From the NCBI GenBank assembly GCA_030762895.1, contig CM061062.1:395001-459000 (forward strand): a stretch of DNA of 64,000 bases, in the 5' to 3' direction. The DNA is from Sophora flavescens (Eukaryota; Streptophyta; Magnoliopsida; Fabales; Fabaceae). The position numbers were made by a program, and so were the translations under genes. Under the pieces are notes generated by a model that was given only the letters and a program-made list of their open reading frames with translations, was not told where the DNA came from and made no database searches. Shown here piece by piece: positions 1 to 11,663 of the stretch (within the stretch, counting starts at the first letter, position 1; the number at the start of each line of letters is the position of its first letter).

Positions 1-309
1 ATTTTATTTTATTTTTGAACGAAAATTTTCAAAATAACCAAAGTTGAAGGAAACATAATAAAAACACAAACTGTCTCGTTCACCGGTCAAAATTAAGTTT
101 TCTGCACAGTAAACTTGTACCGATAGTGAAAATGCAGACCGGCTTCCGTCTGAATTTTCAACCGAAATTTTTACCGTGACTTCATATGATATAACAACAC
201 AAGAAAATGACTTTAGTTTAATTAAAATCATCTTGAGTTTAACCTAAATTAAACACATTTAAATATGTATTTACTGCCACAGAAAGCAAAGGAAAAACAG
301 GGTGTTACA
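1..309 (-). repeat. 3' LTR end of E1
   Basis: Homologous by eye to 51190-51502 of E2 (shared blocks around gcagaccgg, ccgtctgaattttcaacc and the final gggtgttaca). The terminal CA falls at 308-309. The rest of the LTR lies outside the window. Confidence 0.75.
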
Positions 310-325
310 ATACTACCCCTCTAAA
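310..325 (-). other. Polypurine tract of E1
   Basis: Plus strand atactacccctctaaa directly follows the LTR end, so the minus strand has a purine-rich AGAGGGGTAGTAT. The same block follows the left LTR of E2 at 40781, which supports its role as the second-strand primer site. From 326 to 948 I see no coding sequence, only element 3' region. Confidence 0.65.
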
Positions 326-948
326 AAGAATTTCGTCCTCGAAATTACGTAACTTGAAACTAAACAGGATCTCTCACTATTAAGATCATACTATCAGAAG
401 AAAGTATCTAAAAGAACTTCATCAATCCAAAAGAATGCAGAAACATCCAGTGTATGAAGATCCTTTAGTAGGTTCAGGGAGGTAAAAATGTATGATCGGT
501 ACACGTTTACAATCATGAATCTAAAAGGTTTCTCCTTTCACTAGAATTTCCTGGTCAACAATTTAAAAGAGCAACAGTTCGATATGAATTCAAACTGAAT
601 CACTTCCGCCAAAAGTAAAAGTGATTAGATTAAGTCTCATAAAGAAACTTCTTTTATAAACATACCCATCCCATGCAACAACAAGGCAATTCACAACTCT
701 AGGAAAAGAAAGATTGGATCCAAAGTCTAACTGACCACAACAATCAAAAAGAGAAGGGAACTGGAATAAATTTCTTAAAGAAACTTTTATTCCCAAAGGT
801 CATAAGAAACATACATTCACTGGAAATACTAGTAACATAGGAGACCCTAGAGAGTCAAATACTTAAGGGCATCAAAACACAATTATACTTAGAATCCTAT
901 TACAACTTAGAATTATAGACCACTGCCATAAGACCTTCAAATTGCACA

Positions 949-2138
949 CTACTTTTGTCGTAAAAGATCATCAGATTGTGATGCTCCAGCGTCAGTCATG
1001 GTGTAAACTCTTCCCTTTGCCGTGGGTCTATCAATCCCTAAGGTGTTGACAGCCCTTCCAAACCTTGGTGCATTACAATACCTTGACAAGTGTCCTATTT
1101 GTCCACAGTTGTAACATTTCGTTCCCTTACGTGGGCAAACATCAGCCATGTGATCCGGGTTTCCACACTTGTAACATCTGCTAAATTGGCCTCGGTTTTG
1201 GTTCTGTTGGCCTCCACTTCCCGATTCAGAATTATTAGAACGATGTTGTTGTTGATTATGGTCATTCCCTTGTGGTCGGAAATAAGGTTCCCTCCGATGC
1301 TGCTTCCCTTTCTGATTCTGATTTTGATATTGGTCTTTGGAACGAGTGGGTCCTCCAACAGTTTCTCCGTTGCCTCTTTCATTCCTCATTAGTTCCACTT
1401 TTCTACACTTCTCTACTAAGGCTTGGAAATTACGGATTTCCAATGGTAGTACTGATTCCTTGATTTTGAAATGCAGTCCTTTCGCAAAACGCTCGCACTT
1501 CCAATCTTCACTTGGGTTGTTCTGGAAAACGCGAAAGTACTTGGCAAGAGATTCAAACCTTACTGCGTACTCTCCAACAGTTAATTCTTTCTGCTTAAAT
1601 TGTAGAAATTCGTGCTCCTTCTCAGCTCATGCACTTTGAGGAAAATACTTGTCTAAGAACCTGGTTCGGAATACTCCCCAAGTGATCTCCCGATTCTCTG
1701 CTTCGGAAACTGTTCGGTGCCCTTCCACCAATACTCAGCATCACCGACCAACAGAAAAGTGGCATAGGATACCTTCACTCCCTCAGGACTGTGAATCAGC
1801 TTAAAAATTTTCTCTAACTCCTGAATCCATAAGTCAGCTTTCACAAGATCCACATCTCCATGAAATTGGGATGGATTTTGGCGTCTAAAAGCAGTTAAAT
1901 TTTTGCCTTCAATAGCCTGCTCAGCTCGAGCTTGTTCCTGTTGGTTATAGGCAGCCATCATAGCAGTTTGATGTGCAATAGCCGCTGCCACATTTTCCAT
2001 AGCCTGAGCAGCATAGTCCACTCCATCGTCATAACTCTCATTCATGTTGGAACGACCGCCAATAGGACCACCTCTACGACCACGTCCACGACCACGTCCA
2101 CGTCCTCGTCCACGTCCATCTTCTGGTGCTGATTCCAT
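949..2138 (-). pseudogene. gag: Gag of E1 with two CCHC zinc knuckles, broken
   Basis: Capsid-nucleocapsid protein of a Ty3/gypsy retrotransposon. Reading leftward from the ATG at 2138: an N-terminal Arg-Gly tract (RGRGRGRGR) encoded by a 6-bp-scale repeat at 2074-2116, a Retrotrans_gag region (NPSQFHGDVDLVKADLWIQ, then an AEYWWKG motif), and near the C terminus two CX2CX4HX4C knuckles (CYKCGNPDHMADVC and CYNCGQIGHLSRYC). The frame is broken by a shift near 1690 and an in-frame stop near 1630, so no full-length Gag can be made. The ATG at 2138 was chosen because it opens directly onto the RG tract typical of this Gag type. An upstream extension reaches 2354 but runs through the PBS and cannot be part of a genuine gag. 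Confidence 0.8.
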
Positions 2139-2306
2139 AACTGACCTGCCGAACAAATCAGTTAGGCCACAACCAGGAAATGAAACGTGTAAAGGTGTAT
2201 CAACACACATTACTTCTAAGAAGTAATCTAAATAAGACTTAATTCGTAGAAAACACAACATCAACACAACAGACCTATTTCCCAAAGATCTCGAAAGATT
2301 CGACCA

Positions 2307-2318
2307 GCTCTGATACCA
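2307..2318 (-). other. Primer binding site (initiator tRNA-Met) of E1
   Basis: Plus gctctgatacca is the complement of TGGTATCAGAGC, the classic plant PBS for initiator tRNA-Met. It sits between gag and the LTR at 2319. Confidence 0.85.
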
Positions 2319-2800
2319 CCTAGACCACCCCCTGGGTATTACTACGTAACACATGCGGAAGTAAATTAAAAAGATAATTTGCTGGTTGCTTTCGGAAAAT
2401 TGTTTTCTTTAAGTCAGAAAACTGGGGTATAAAAATTTTTCTTTAAGGATAACTCTGAAATCCATAATGCATACATTTAAAATGTAAAATCACATTCGTA
2501 ACAAAGTTACCATGACATACAACATTCCTCTAAGTTTCCATTTTCGAAATAAAAAGTTTAAACTATAGATGGATGTATATAACACTACATTTATCGACCT
2601 CTTTAGATACACAACCCAACTTAGACTCCTAAGCTGGTCATTCTATCAAATATTCATTGGAGAGACCCCCAATCAGAATACTTTCCCAACCTCTAACACT
2701 AGGTCTCCAAGTGACTTAGAAAGACTCCTTTGAAACATCGGTACTAGAGTACCAACGTACTACAGCAAAACCCGAAGAGACCTGATATAACTATAAGATG
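2319..2800 (-). repeat. Truncated 5' LTR of E1
   Basis: Shares scattered blocks with the start of the E2 LTR (aatttgctggtt.ctttcggaaaat; cctaagctggtc) in the same order. The first bases (cctagaccaccc) are diverged from the E2 start tgtgacaccc. Similarity ends near 2790-2800, where Athila gag starts. Confidence 0.6.
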
Positions 2801-2807
2801 AGATGAG

Positions 2808-3788
2808 AAATGAATGCAAAGATGAGAAATGACATCACTTCTTTTAGGCAGCATGATGATGAACCACTATTTGAAGCAAGGGAGAGATTTAAACAACTGA
2901 TTAAGAAGTGCCTCCACCATGGCATTCCATTATGTATTCAGATTAAGAATGATGCTGGATGCCTCATCCGGAGGCAGCCTTCTCACCAAATCTTACAATG
3001 AAGCTCATGCTCTGATAGAAGGGATATCAGCTAACAGTTATTAGTGGCCAACAGCAAGATAAATTTCTAGGAAAGCCAATGCTGCAGCAGGAGCTTATGA
3101 AGTGAGTGAAGTGTCTGCACTATCATCTCAAATGACCTCCCTAACTAATATGGTTAGGGGGTTGACCATGGCAAATCAAGGAAATTCCTCTGCCCCACCA
3201 ATAATGACTGAAGAAATGGTGAATGAACAAATTTACAAGGCAGATGCTATATCATGTGTATATTGTGGAGGAGATCATTTGTTTGAGAATTGCTCTGCAA
3301 AACCTTCCGTGGTCAATTATGTAGGAAACAATAATTATAGAGGCAACAATTCTTATGGCAATACAGGATGGCAGCCATCACAACATCCAAACTTGAAATA
3401 CTCCAACTACAGTAACACATTAAATCCACCCCCTGGACACCAGCAACAGCAGCCTAGGCAGCATCAACCACTAGTGCAGCAAAAAGCTCCAAACTCATCC
3501 TTAGAAGCTGTACTGAAAGCATTCATGACAGAAACCAAGGCTAGAATGAGAAACTTAGAGACTCAAGTGGGACAGCTAGCCAATGCAATCAATTCAAGGA
3601 AAATTGTCACACTACCTGCTTCTACTGAAGATCTGAAGGCCTCTAGTTCTGGAGGAGGAAAGGAGCAGTGCAAGGTGATCCACTTGAGAAGTAGTAAAGA
3701 TGTAGAAGTTGCAGAACCAAAGAAGAAAAAGAGGGTGAATAATTCAGAATTTGAGAAGGAAAAATATAGAGAAGGTGCTGCAATAGGA
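2808..3788 (+). pseudogene. gag: Athila A1 gag remnant
   Basis: Capsid region with NDITSFRQHDDEPLFEAR and ERFKQLIKKCLHHGIP, typical of Athila Gag. A frame change near 2943 with loss of roughly twenty residues leads into LRMMLDASSGGSLL. A stop lies near 3040. From about 3100 the reading is open: a Gln/Pro-rich linker, a single knuckle CVYCGGDHLFENC (CX2CX4HX4C) around 3255-3295, then QVGQLANAINSR, the conserved coiled segment downstream of the knuckle. The N-terminal part of gag is missing. Confidence 0.8.
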
Positions 3789-3789
3789 T

Positions 3790-6700
3790 AACCCGCAGTT
3801 GCCGAGAAGGTGCCTGATGCTACAGCATCCCCTGCTATGCCCAAACTGATTCTAGAAAGGTCCCCCGCCACCTTTTCCTCAGAGATTGAAGAAAGCTCAT
3901 CAAGAAAAGCAGTTCAACAAGTTCCTGGATGTACTGAAGCTACTTCATATCAACATACCCTTGGTAGAAGCCTTACAACAGATGCCAAACTATACAAAGT
4001 TCATGAAATATGTGCTCACTAAGAAGAGAAGATTGGGAGAATTTGAAACTGTGGCCATGACTGAAGAATGTAATATGATGCTGCAGAATAAAGTGCCAAG
4101 GAAGATGAAAGATCCTGGAAGTTTCACCATACCCTGCTCCATTGGAGATACTTATTGTGGTAAGGCCTTATGTGACTTGGGAGCAAGCATCAACCTCATG
4201 CCCATGTCCATTTTCAAGAAGCTGGGAATTGGGGAAGCAAGGCCTACTTCTGTTACACTACAGCTGGCTGACAGATCCATTGAATCCGGAAAGGAAGATT
4301 GAAGATGTATTGATCAAAGTTGACAAATTTGTATTCCCTGTGGACTTCATCATCTTGGACTTTGAAGCATAAAAAGAGGTTCCCATCATCCTAGGTAGAC
4401 CATTCTTGGCAACAGGGAAGACCTTGATTGATGTACAAAAGGGAGAACTTACAATGAGGGTTAATGATCAGCATGTTACATTTAATGTCTTCAATGCCCT
4501 CAAGTATCCAGATGAAGGCATGGAAGAATGCTCTCGCATTGAGACATTTGATGAACCGGTGCAACAACAATTCCTGAAGAATCATACAAACTATGCTACA
4601 GTATCAGTTTAAGATGAAAATTTCCATGAAGAAGACTCTGAAAAGTCCTTGGACAACAAAGTTGTTCAACATGAGTGGGCCAGAAAATATGAATCATTGG
4701 AGGTAACTGATGATAATTTCAAAGATAATATTCCTTCTATTGTTAAACCTCCATCTCTTGAACTGAAAAAATTGCCAAGTCATTTGAAATATGCTTACCT
4801 TGGTGATGATGATACTTTACCTGTAATTATCTCTACCTCGCTAAATTGTCTACAAGAAGAACAATTGTTAACAGCTTTGAAAAGACACAAAAAGGCAATA
4901 GGTTGACAGATAGCTTATATAAAGGGGATTAGTCCATCAATATGCATGCACAGAATTCTCTTGGAAGAAGGCTCAAAGAATAGCATTGAAAGTTAGAGAA
5001 GGTTGAATCCAATCATGAGGAGGTAGTCAAAAAGGAGATCATTAAGTGGCTGGATGCAGGGATTATCTATGCTATTTATGACAGTGTATGGGTGAGCATA
5101 ATCCAATGTGTGCCTAAGAAGGGAGGTGTGGCTGTCATCATCAATGAAAAGAATGAAATCATTCCCACAAGGACTGTGTCTGGTTGGAGGATTTGTATGG
5201 ATTATGGGAAGCTGAACAAAGCTACAAGAAAAGATCATTTCCCCTTGCCTTTCATTGATCAAATGTTGGACAGACTTGCTGGGAAGGATTATTACTGTTT
5301 TCTGGATGGATACTCAGGGTATAACCAGATTGCTATAGCATAAGAGGATCGGGAAAAGACAACTTTCACTTGTCCCTATGACACCTTTGCTTTCATAAGA
5401 ATGCCATTCGGTCTGTACAATGCTCCAGCAACCTTCCAGAGATGTATGATGGCCATTTTCCTGATATGTTTGAGAAATCAACGGAAGTGTTTATGGATGA
5501 TTTTTCATTGTTTGGAGAAACTTTCCAAACTTGCTTGATGAATCTGGAGCAGATTCTGGACAGATGTGAAGAAACAAATCTGGTGCTGAATTGGGAGAAG
5601 TGTCACTTCATGGTGACTGAAGGTATTGTGCCGGGACATAGAATCTCCAGAAATGGAATTGAAGTGGACAAGGCAAAGGTTGAAGTTATTGAAAAGCTGT
5701 CCCCTCCCACATCAGTAAAAGGAATTAGAAGCTTTCTAGGCCATGCTGGTTTTTACAGAAGATTCATTAAGGACTTCTCTAAGATCTCTAAGCCACTATG
5801 TCAGTTGCTGGAGTATGATAGGACTTTTGAATTTACTGCTGATTGTCTAAAGGTATTTGAACTCATAAAGACTGCTCTTATCACTGCACCTGTCATTGTT
5901 CCACCTGACTGAGAGAAGTCTTTTGAGCTTATGTGTGATGCGAGTGACTATACAGTAGGAGCAATTTTGGGACATAAGTACAACAAGGTGCTGCATCCTG
6001 TCTATTATGCAAGCAAGTCCCTAATTAATGCTCAGATCAATTATACCACCACTGAAAAGGAGCTGCTGGCTGTGGTGTTTGCCTTTGAGAAGTTTATGTC
6101 CTATCTTGTTGGAACAAAAGTGGTTGTCTACACTGATCACTCAGCCATCAAATACTTGATTGACAAGAAGGATGCTAAACCAAGGCTGATAAGGTGGGTA
6201 CTGCTGCGACAAGAATTTGACTTGGAAATCAGAGATAAGAAGGGGGTGGAGAATCAAGTAGCTGATCATCTGTCAAGGTTACCAGAAGATGTTGTAGCAT
6301 CCAGGGGAATAGGCATTGATGAATCTTTCCCTGATGAACAACTGCTAGCAATGCAAGATGTTGCAGCACCCTGGTATGCTGATCTGGTCAACTTTCTAGC
6401 TAGTGGCGTGGTTCCTCCAGACATGAATTCTCAGCAAAAGAAGAGATTTTTCCATCAAGCCAAACAATATGTCTGGGATGAACCATACCTCTACAAGATG
6501 TGCCCTGACAATCTGAACAGAAGATGTGTTGCAGATGAAGAATTTCATGATATACTGACTTAGTGACATGCTGCAGCATATGGTGGACATTTTGGTGGTA
6601 TGAGAACTGCTGCCAAAGTTCTCCAGTCAGGTTTATTCTAGCCTACCCTTTTTAGAGATGCACGTGAATTTGTTAAACACTGTGATAGGTGCCAAAGGTT

Positions 6701-7656
6701 AGGGAATTTGTCTAACAAAAATGAAATGCCCCTTAACGCTATGTTATAAATTGAACTTTTTGATGTATGGGGTATTGATTTTATGGGACCATTTCCCCCT
6801 TCCTTTGGCTATCTTTACATTCTGGTAGCTGTTGATAATGTGTCTAAATGGGTGGAGGCTATGGCAACAATAAAAAATGATGCTAGGGTGGTAACAAAAT
6901 TTTTACAGAAAAACATTTTTTCTAGATTTGGAACCCCTAAAGCAATCATTAGTGATGAAGGAACCCATTTTTGCAACCAAGTTTTTTCAAAACTACTTGC
7001 GAAATATGGAGTTTAGCATAAAGTAGCCACAACCTATCATCCCCAAACTAATGGCCAAGCTGAGTTGTCCAACAGGGAGATCAAAAGAATCTTGGAAAAA
7101 ATGGTAAACCTAAGTAGGAAGGATTGTCCTCACATCTAGATGAAGCTCTGTGGGCTTACATAACTGCATTCAAGACTCCTCTGGGGATGTCCCCGTATAG
7201 ATTGGTGTGTGGAAAAGCTTGCCGTCTGCCATTGGAGTTGCAGCACAAGGCTTTCTGGGCAATCAAGAAACTGAACCTTGATCTGGAGTCTGCTGGAGCA
7301 ACACGCATGCTGCAGCTAATTGAGCTGGAAGAACACAGACTGTTCTCTTATGAAAATGTTGAAGCATACAAGGTAAAAACTAAAGCCTGGCATGATAAGA
7401 AGATCTATCACAGATCCTTCCATGAAGGGGAACAAGTGCTGCTGTTTCAATCTAGGCTGAAGCTTTTTCCAAGCAAGTTAAAGTCAAGGTGGTATGGCCC
7501 ATTCGAAGTTGTAAAGGTCTATCCACATGGAGCTATAGATTTGATGGATGCTGAAAGTGGCAGGGAATTCAAGGTTAATGGCTAGAGAATCAAGCATTAT
7601 TTTGGTGAACCTTTGGACAGAATGAAGGTCACCACCACCCCTGTTGACACTGAATG
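3790..7656 (+). pseudogene. pol: Athila A1 pol remnant (PR-RT-RH-IN)
   Basis: Domains in order: aspartic protease with DLGASINLMP (about 4174-4203; DLGA replaces the usual DTG/DSG, as in Athila); RT with RKDHFPLPFIDQMLDRLAGK (about 5227) and the catalytic VFMDDFSLFG box (about 5488); RNase H starting CDASDYTVGAILG (5931) with the TDHSAIKYL segment; integrase with a zinc-finger part (HAAAYGGHFGG, CDRCQ; 6566-6700), the catalytic core WGIDFMGPFPPSFGYLYIL (about 6772) and a tail GPFEVVKVYPHGAIDL. Interrupting stops include those near 4289, 4370, 4610, 4904, 5341, 5910, 6561, 7014 and 7582, with additional frame changes. It cannot encode a polyprotein. Confidence 0.85.
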
Positions 7657-8198
7657 ATGCTGCAACATGGTCATGCTGAGGACCTGATAAACCAAGCGCT
7701 CATGGGAGGCAGCCCATCAATAAAGAGTATTTAACTTCTTGAATAATGAGGTAGCAGTGGAGGCAGAAGTGAATTCAAGCTGCAGCATAGGAAAAATACT
7801 GAGTTGCTCTGGAACAATGTTGTAGCATGCTCTCTGATGACAGAAATAGAAAAATGCAATCTTGTTGATAAGGACTATCTGCTGACCAAGGTACAAAAGT
7901 GGGGGCCAGCTGATATCTTGTCTATTGTGAAAATAAGCTAGACAGTTTTTAAAAAATTTTGAAAAAGATGAAAATTAAAGTAGTAGGATCTAGAGAGAGA
8001 AATTAACCCCCAACCACATGATCTTATTTCCTCTCTCATCTTTATTCCCCTCTCTCACACGTTCTAACCTCCCACAACACCCAATCAACCCCTCCCCAGA
8101 CACATTAAATAGACCACGCTCTACCTTTATTCTCCCATTACTCACCTACACTCATCTGCTTTCTTGTCTTCAACCCTATTGAGAAGGGAAGCCCAGTG

Positions 8199-8615
8199 AT
8201 GAAGATTGTCGCTGCCTATGCTGCAGCAACTGAGGAAGATGAGGAAGAAACAATTCCTCTCTCAAAGAAACTAAAGCTGGCTGCTCCCAATGCTGCAGCT
8301 AAGATCAAGAAGGAGAAGGTTGCTGGAGCACTGAGGGAAGAATAAGCTAAAGCTGCTGAAGCAGATGAATCTGACAAAGAAGAAGCTGCAGCACTGAGAG
8401 ATGAAGATGAGGCAGAAGAGGAGAAAGATGAGGAAGCTGAAGAAGATGCTGAGGAGGGAGATGGAGATGAGGCAGAGGAAGAGCAAGAAGAAAAAGATGA
8501 AGAAAGGAATTAAGAGGAAGAATTCCAGGTCACCGGAGTAACACAAGGCAAGGTGCCATCCCCCAAAAGTGGACGCACCAGGAAGAGTTTGCGCACCAGA
8601 GCACAACAGGCTTGA
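8199..8615 (+). pseudogene. Acidic 3'-region ORF of A1 with NLS-like motif
   Basis: ATG at 8199 begins a 139-codon frame closed by tga at 8613, interrupted by two in-frame taa codons (8343 and 8511). Features seen: an N-terminal acidic patch (TEEDEEET), a basic PLSKKLKL that looks like a monopartite nuclear localisation signal, a long Glu/Asp-rich middle (DEDEAEEEKDEEAEEDAEEGDGD), and a basic end (SGRTRKSLRTRAQQA). It lies between integrase and the PPT, where Athila elements may carry an extra ORF, but it has no membrane segments and does not resemble an env-like protein. Function unknown. Low-complexity composition warrants caution, although the frame stays open through a non-repetitive tail. 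Confidence 0.45.
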
Positions 8616-10135
8616 AACAGAGCCACGGTGGATATTGCATCTTGCTGCAGCATCCCACATCAGGATGCACTAAACCTTCCACCCCATTACCAGTTTATTG
8701 CTTCAGTCTTTTACTTTCTGCAATTTAGAGGTCACCAGGACCTTTTGTGTTGATGTGTTTGTAGGGCCATAGTTGTTTTGAGTTCCGCTTAATGAATAGT
8801 TGTGCATGAGTCCCCCCCCCCCCTATTTTAGCTCCAAATGATTAATGATTAATTGGAGATGGCCTCTAGCCTTTTTTTCTGTGTTTAACTCTTAATGCTT
8901 GGAATGAAACTCTTGCTGAATAATCTAATGCAATAATTTGAATGTGTTCACCAACACTGTTGCACCACTGTTTAGGATAGAGGACATATATGCTGCAGCA
9001 TGAAGCATATAAATGTGAGCCTGAGTGACAAATTACATTGTATAACTATGCATCACACTTATGCATTTTCTGTAAGGTTTACTTTGATTCTGTCTGATCT
9101 GAACACACATGATTCCAAACACTTTATGCTTAAGGCATTTTCTTGTTTGTTTTATGATTAGCCAAAGCCTTAATAAGCCCAACCACTTAATGTACTTGCC
9201 CCTAGTAAGCCCCTTTGAGCTTTAGCCATTTATTGAAACAACTAGCACATTACAAGCCTTAGAACTGGAAAAACAAAGTTCACCAGAAAGGTAGATCTTA
9301 AGGATGCTTTTGTATCTATTTCTGACATAAGATTGGGGGGAAGCTTGAGGACAAGCATCTGCTTAAGTTTGGGGGTGGTGTGCTGCAACACATATGCATG
9401 TTACAGCAAGGCAATAAATAAAACAGTAAAGGGATAGGCAGCAAAGGAATTAAGAAGTCATAAGTGTATAATGTGAAGTTGTCATTCCTTCTGTGAAGTT
9501 GTTCTGATGTAAAAAATATATATTTAAAATTGTTGAGCAGAGAACAGGGCAAAACCTGAAAATCATACCAAGTTTGTTCTCTGTCACAGCAAAAATTTAA
9601 TAAAATGTGGACTTGGTGATGGAAATAAAGGATCCAAGAAAACAGAAAAATGAGGATTGTGGGATAAATTGGGAAGTTGACCTAGATAGAAAAGCATCCT
9701 TATGCTTTTACCTTGAGTTAAGCTACTTATCCAAATGATTTAACCCCACCCGTCCTAATCCCAGTTACATCCCTAAAGACCTTTTGCTGTGTGTAATTCT
9801 GTGATTTGTTTAATTGTGATAGAATCTCATCAAGTCTATATCAGAGGTACATGTTTGCGGTAAAGAGTGAAAAGTCTGATGTGGGGGTGAGATGCAAAAC
9901 CAACCGTTCAGAGAGGTGAATGCTGCAACATGTGTTAATCTGTTTGAACCAGTGTGTAGCAGTTGTTGTTGTGAGCAGGATAGAAAGAGTATTTTGGTTA
10001 GGAAAACAAGTGTAGATTTCTGAGCTGTAACAAGAAATAAAAATCTGGGTGATCCATGCACACCATTCTTTAAATAGAGTTCTCCTGTTTTTCTTTTGTG
10101 TTTCTTTTGCATTACTTGAGGACAAGCAATGGTTC
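8616..10135 (+). other. Noncoding 3' region of A1
   Basis: No convincing ORF. Contains a C-homopolymer near 8812, two copies of a 'ggacaagca..g.tta/caagtttgggggtg' block (about 9349-9378 and 10119-10148; the second is the functional-looking PPT), and repeated GCTGCAGC/GCTGCAAC motifs (8642, 8991, 9380, 9922). Confidence 0.5.
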
Positions 10136-10148
10136 AAGTTTGGGGGTG
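10136..10148 (+). other. Polypurine tract of A1
   Basis: aagtttgggggtg directly precedes the LTR terminal TG at 10149, the usual Athila arrangement. A near-identical block at 9364-9378 is upstream and not followed by an LTR start. Confidence 0.75.
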
Positions 10149-11480
10149 TGATAACTCTTTGAATGAAGAGTTATTTAGCTCCTTTTTACTATGGCTTTTT
10201 GCTATCTTTGAGGTTTTGTGTCTTGTTTTTGATAGAAAATGTTAGTTTGTAAATATTTGTGTTAAATTTTGTGAATAACAACCATTTGCTCTTGATTGCT
10301 CTATCATTGTCTTAAATTATGTGTCTGCATATGCAATACCTTTACTGAAGCATGGCCGAAGCTCGGGGGAATATGGTAGTGGATGTTGCAGCATGAATCA
10401 TCTCTGGTAGCTATACACTAAAGGACAAAAGCTGACAAGGACACCTTTCCTCTCTCCTCAAGGACGCTGGCACTGTCATCTTTAAGGAAGCACACGCGCC
10501 TAGGATCAGCTGCCCCACGTTTTTAGGAATTGGGCTAGGGTTATTTTATTAATACTTTTGGTTGTTGGCCCAAAATGGAATGAAAGAGAATAGGGTTTTG
10601 TGTACTATAAAAGCATTTAGCAAACCCTAGTGAGGACACACTGGAATTTTTATTACACATTATTTTATCATTTCTTGAGAGTTGCGCTGTCTTCCTCTTC
10701 TGAGTTGCTGCTGCTGTGTTTTCGTGTTCAACCATTGTAATGGTTTCTTGCTCGTTTCTTATTTTTGTTCTTTGTAAGCTCAATATGAGCTAAGCAATTT
10801 TAATCTTTAGGTATGCTTATATAATGAATGTTTAGCTGAGTTATGTAATGACTATGTTTTGCATCTTCTTTTATCACGCATTTAATGTTGTTTAATTAAG
10901 AGTGATAAAATTGATTGAATATCTATCTTGCTTGGTTTGGAAAAATTAAGTAAGTGGGAACTTGATAAAAGATAGGGTAATTGGAAAATTAATTGATGTT
11001 GATTAGGCTAGGAATAACTATTCAAGTCCCTAAGCTAGCTGGAATGTGCTTAATTAAGAGGGTGGTGTAATTAATCTAAATCTAGGAATAGAACAAAGTT
11101 AATGAACCTAACCCTATAATGTTGGAAAACAAACTTTAATTTCCTGGAGTTAGATGCTAGAGCATAGTCAGAGCAAGATGAAGGCTAAACAGGATTTATG
11201 CTGCTGCATACCTAGAGCTATTTTTCTCATCTGATCAAACCTATCATTTCTTTGTTCACTTGTTTATTTTTGATTTTTAAATCTCAGCCTTATTTACTTT
11301 TCATTGCACACACACTATAATTTTTGGTTACTAAACCTAACTTCTAGAGCGTATAACCTGAATTGGAGTTTATTACATCATTATAATCCCTGTGGGAACG
11401 ATATCTGAACTAAAGTTCTATATTACTTGAGGCATTTGTGTATACTCTCACAAGATTAAGAACAACTATTTTTAAGGCAA
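10149..11480 (+). repeat. 3' LTR of A1
   Basis: Starts TGATAACTCTT right after the PPT. Contains a TATA box (tataaaa, 10606-10612) and ends with the block ctgtgggaacgatatctgaac (from 11390) that is common close to the 3' end of Athila-type LTRs. The precise end is uncertain because no PBS follows and A2 begins near 11480. The LTR begins with an inverted repeat (ATAACTCTT...AAGAGTTAT). Confidence 0.7.
10606..10612 (+). promoter_or_regulatory. TATA box in A1 LTR
   Basis: actataaaag lies about 460 bp into the LTR, a reasonable U3/R position for the element's own transcription start. Confidence 0.5.
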
Positions 11481-11489
11481 CAGAGGGAA

Positions 11490-11663
11490 GGAATTCCAGA
11501 AGGAAGAGCCCCAAGAGAGGAAGTTTCTGTGGCTAGTCCGGAAATCATTTGGGATGAATATCTTGATGCGGCCGAGGCTAGTCGACCTAGGAAGAAAGTA
11601 AAGAGCAATAATGAAGAAGGAAAACATACTAATGTGAGCGTGGGGTATGCTCAGACCCCTTGA
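11490..11663 (+). pseudogene. Fragment of acidic/basic 3' ORF in A2
   Basis: 57 open codons ending tga at 11661. Contains an acidic stretch (EIIWDEYLDAAEA) followed by a basic RPRKKVKS that resembles a nuclear localisation signal, then NNEEGK. It is open upstream to the A1/A2 junction, so it is a C-terminal piece. Its acidic-plus-NLS character parallels the 8199-8615 ORF in A1. No family assignment. Confidence 0.35.

Larger units (their letters stand above)
1..2800 (-). mobile_element. Tekay/Del-like Ty3/gypsy element E1, gag-only, truncated
   Basis: Minus-strand LTR element that runs off the left edge of the window. In plus coordinates it reads: end of the 3' LTR (1-309), polypurine tract, about 2 kb of internal sequence with only a gag reading frame, an initiator-Met PBS (2307-2318), and a 5' LTR fragment cut off near 2800 where Athila gag begins. 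The LTR end matches the LTR of element E2 near 51190-51502, including the terminal block gggtgttaca. No protease, RT or integrase is present, so it is an internally deleted, non-autonomous copy. Lineage is inferred from the two-knuckle Gag and the LTR relationship to E2, which carries a recognisable RT piece. Confidence 0.75.
2808..11480 (+). mobile_element. Athila-type Ty3/gypsy element A1, 5'-truncated
   Basis: Plus-strand element without a 5' LTR or PBS: it starts inside gag at the junction with E1. Order is gag (2808-3788), protease, RT, RNase H, integrase (to 7656), a 2.5-kb 3' region with an acidic ORF remnant, a PPT (aagtttgggggtg, 10136-10148) and a 3' LTR from 10149. The integrase tail MSPYRLVCGKACRLP.EL is a hallmark of the Athila lineage. 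It has many stop codons and several frameshifts, so it is an old copy. The 3' boundary near 11480 is approximate because it abuts element A2. Confidence 0.85.

Noticed and set aside
1090..1639. Plus-strand ORFs opposite E1 gag
   Set aside because: Shadows of the gag reading on the other strand with no family features.
8271..8660. Minus-strand Phe/Leu/Ser-rich ORF resembling a membrane protein
   Set aside because: It is the complement of the Glu/Asp/Lys-rich plus-strand ORF, and hydrophobicity follows from that.
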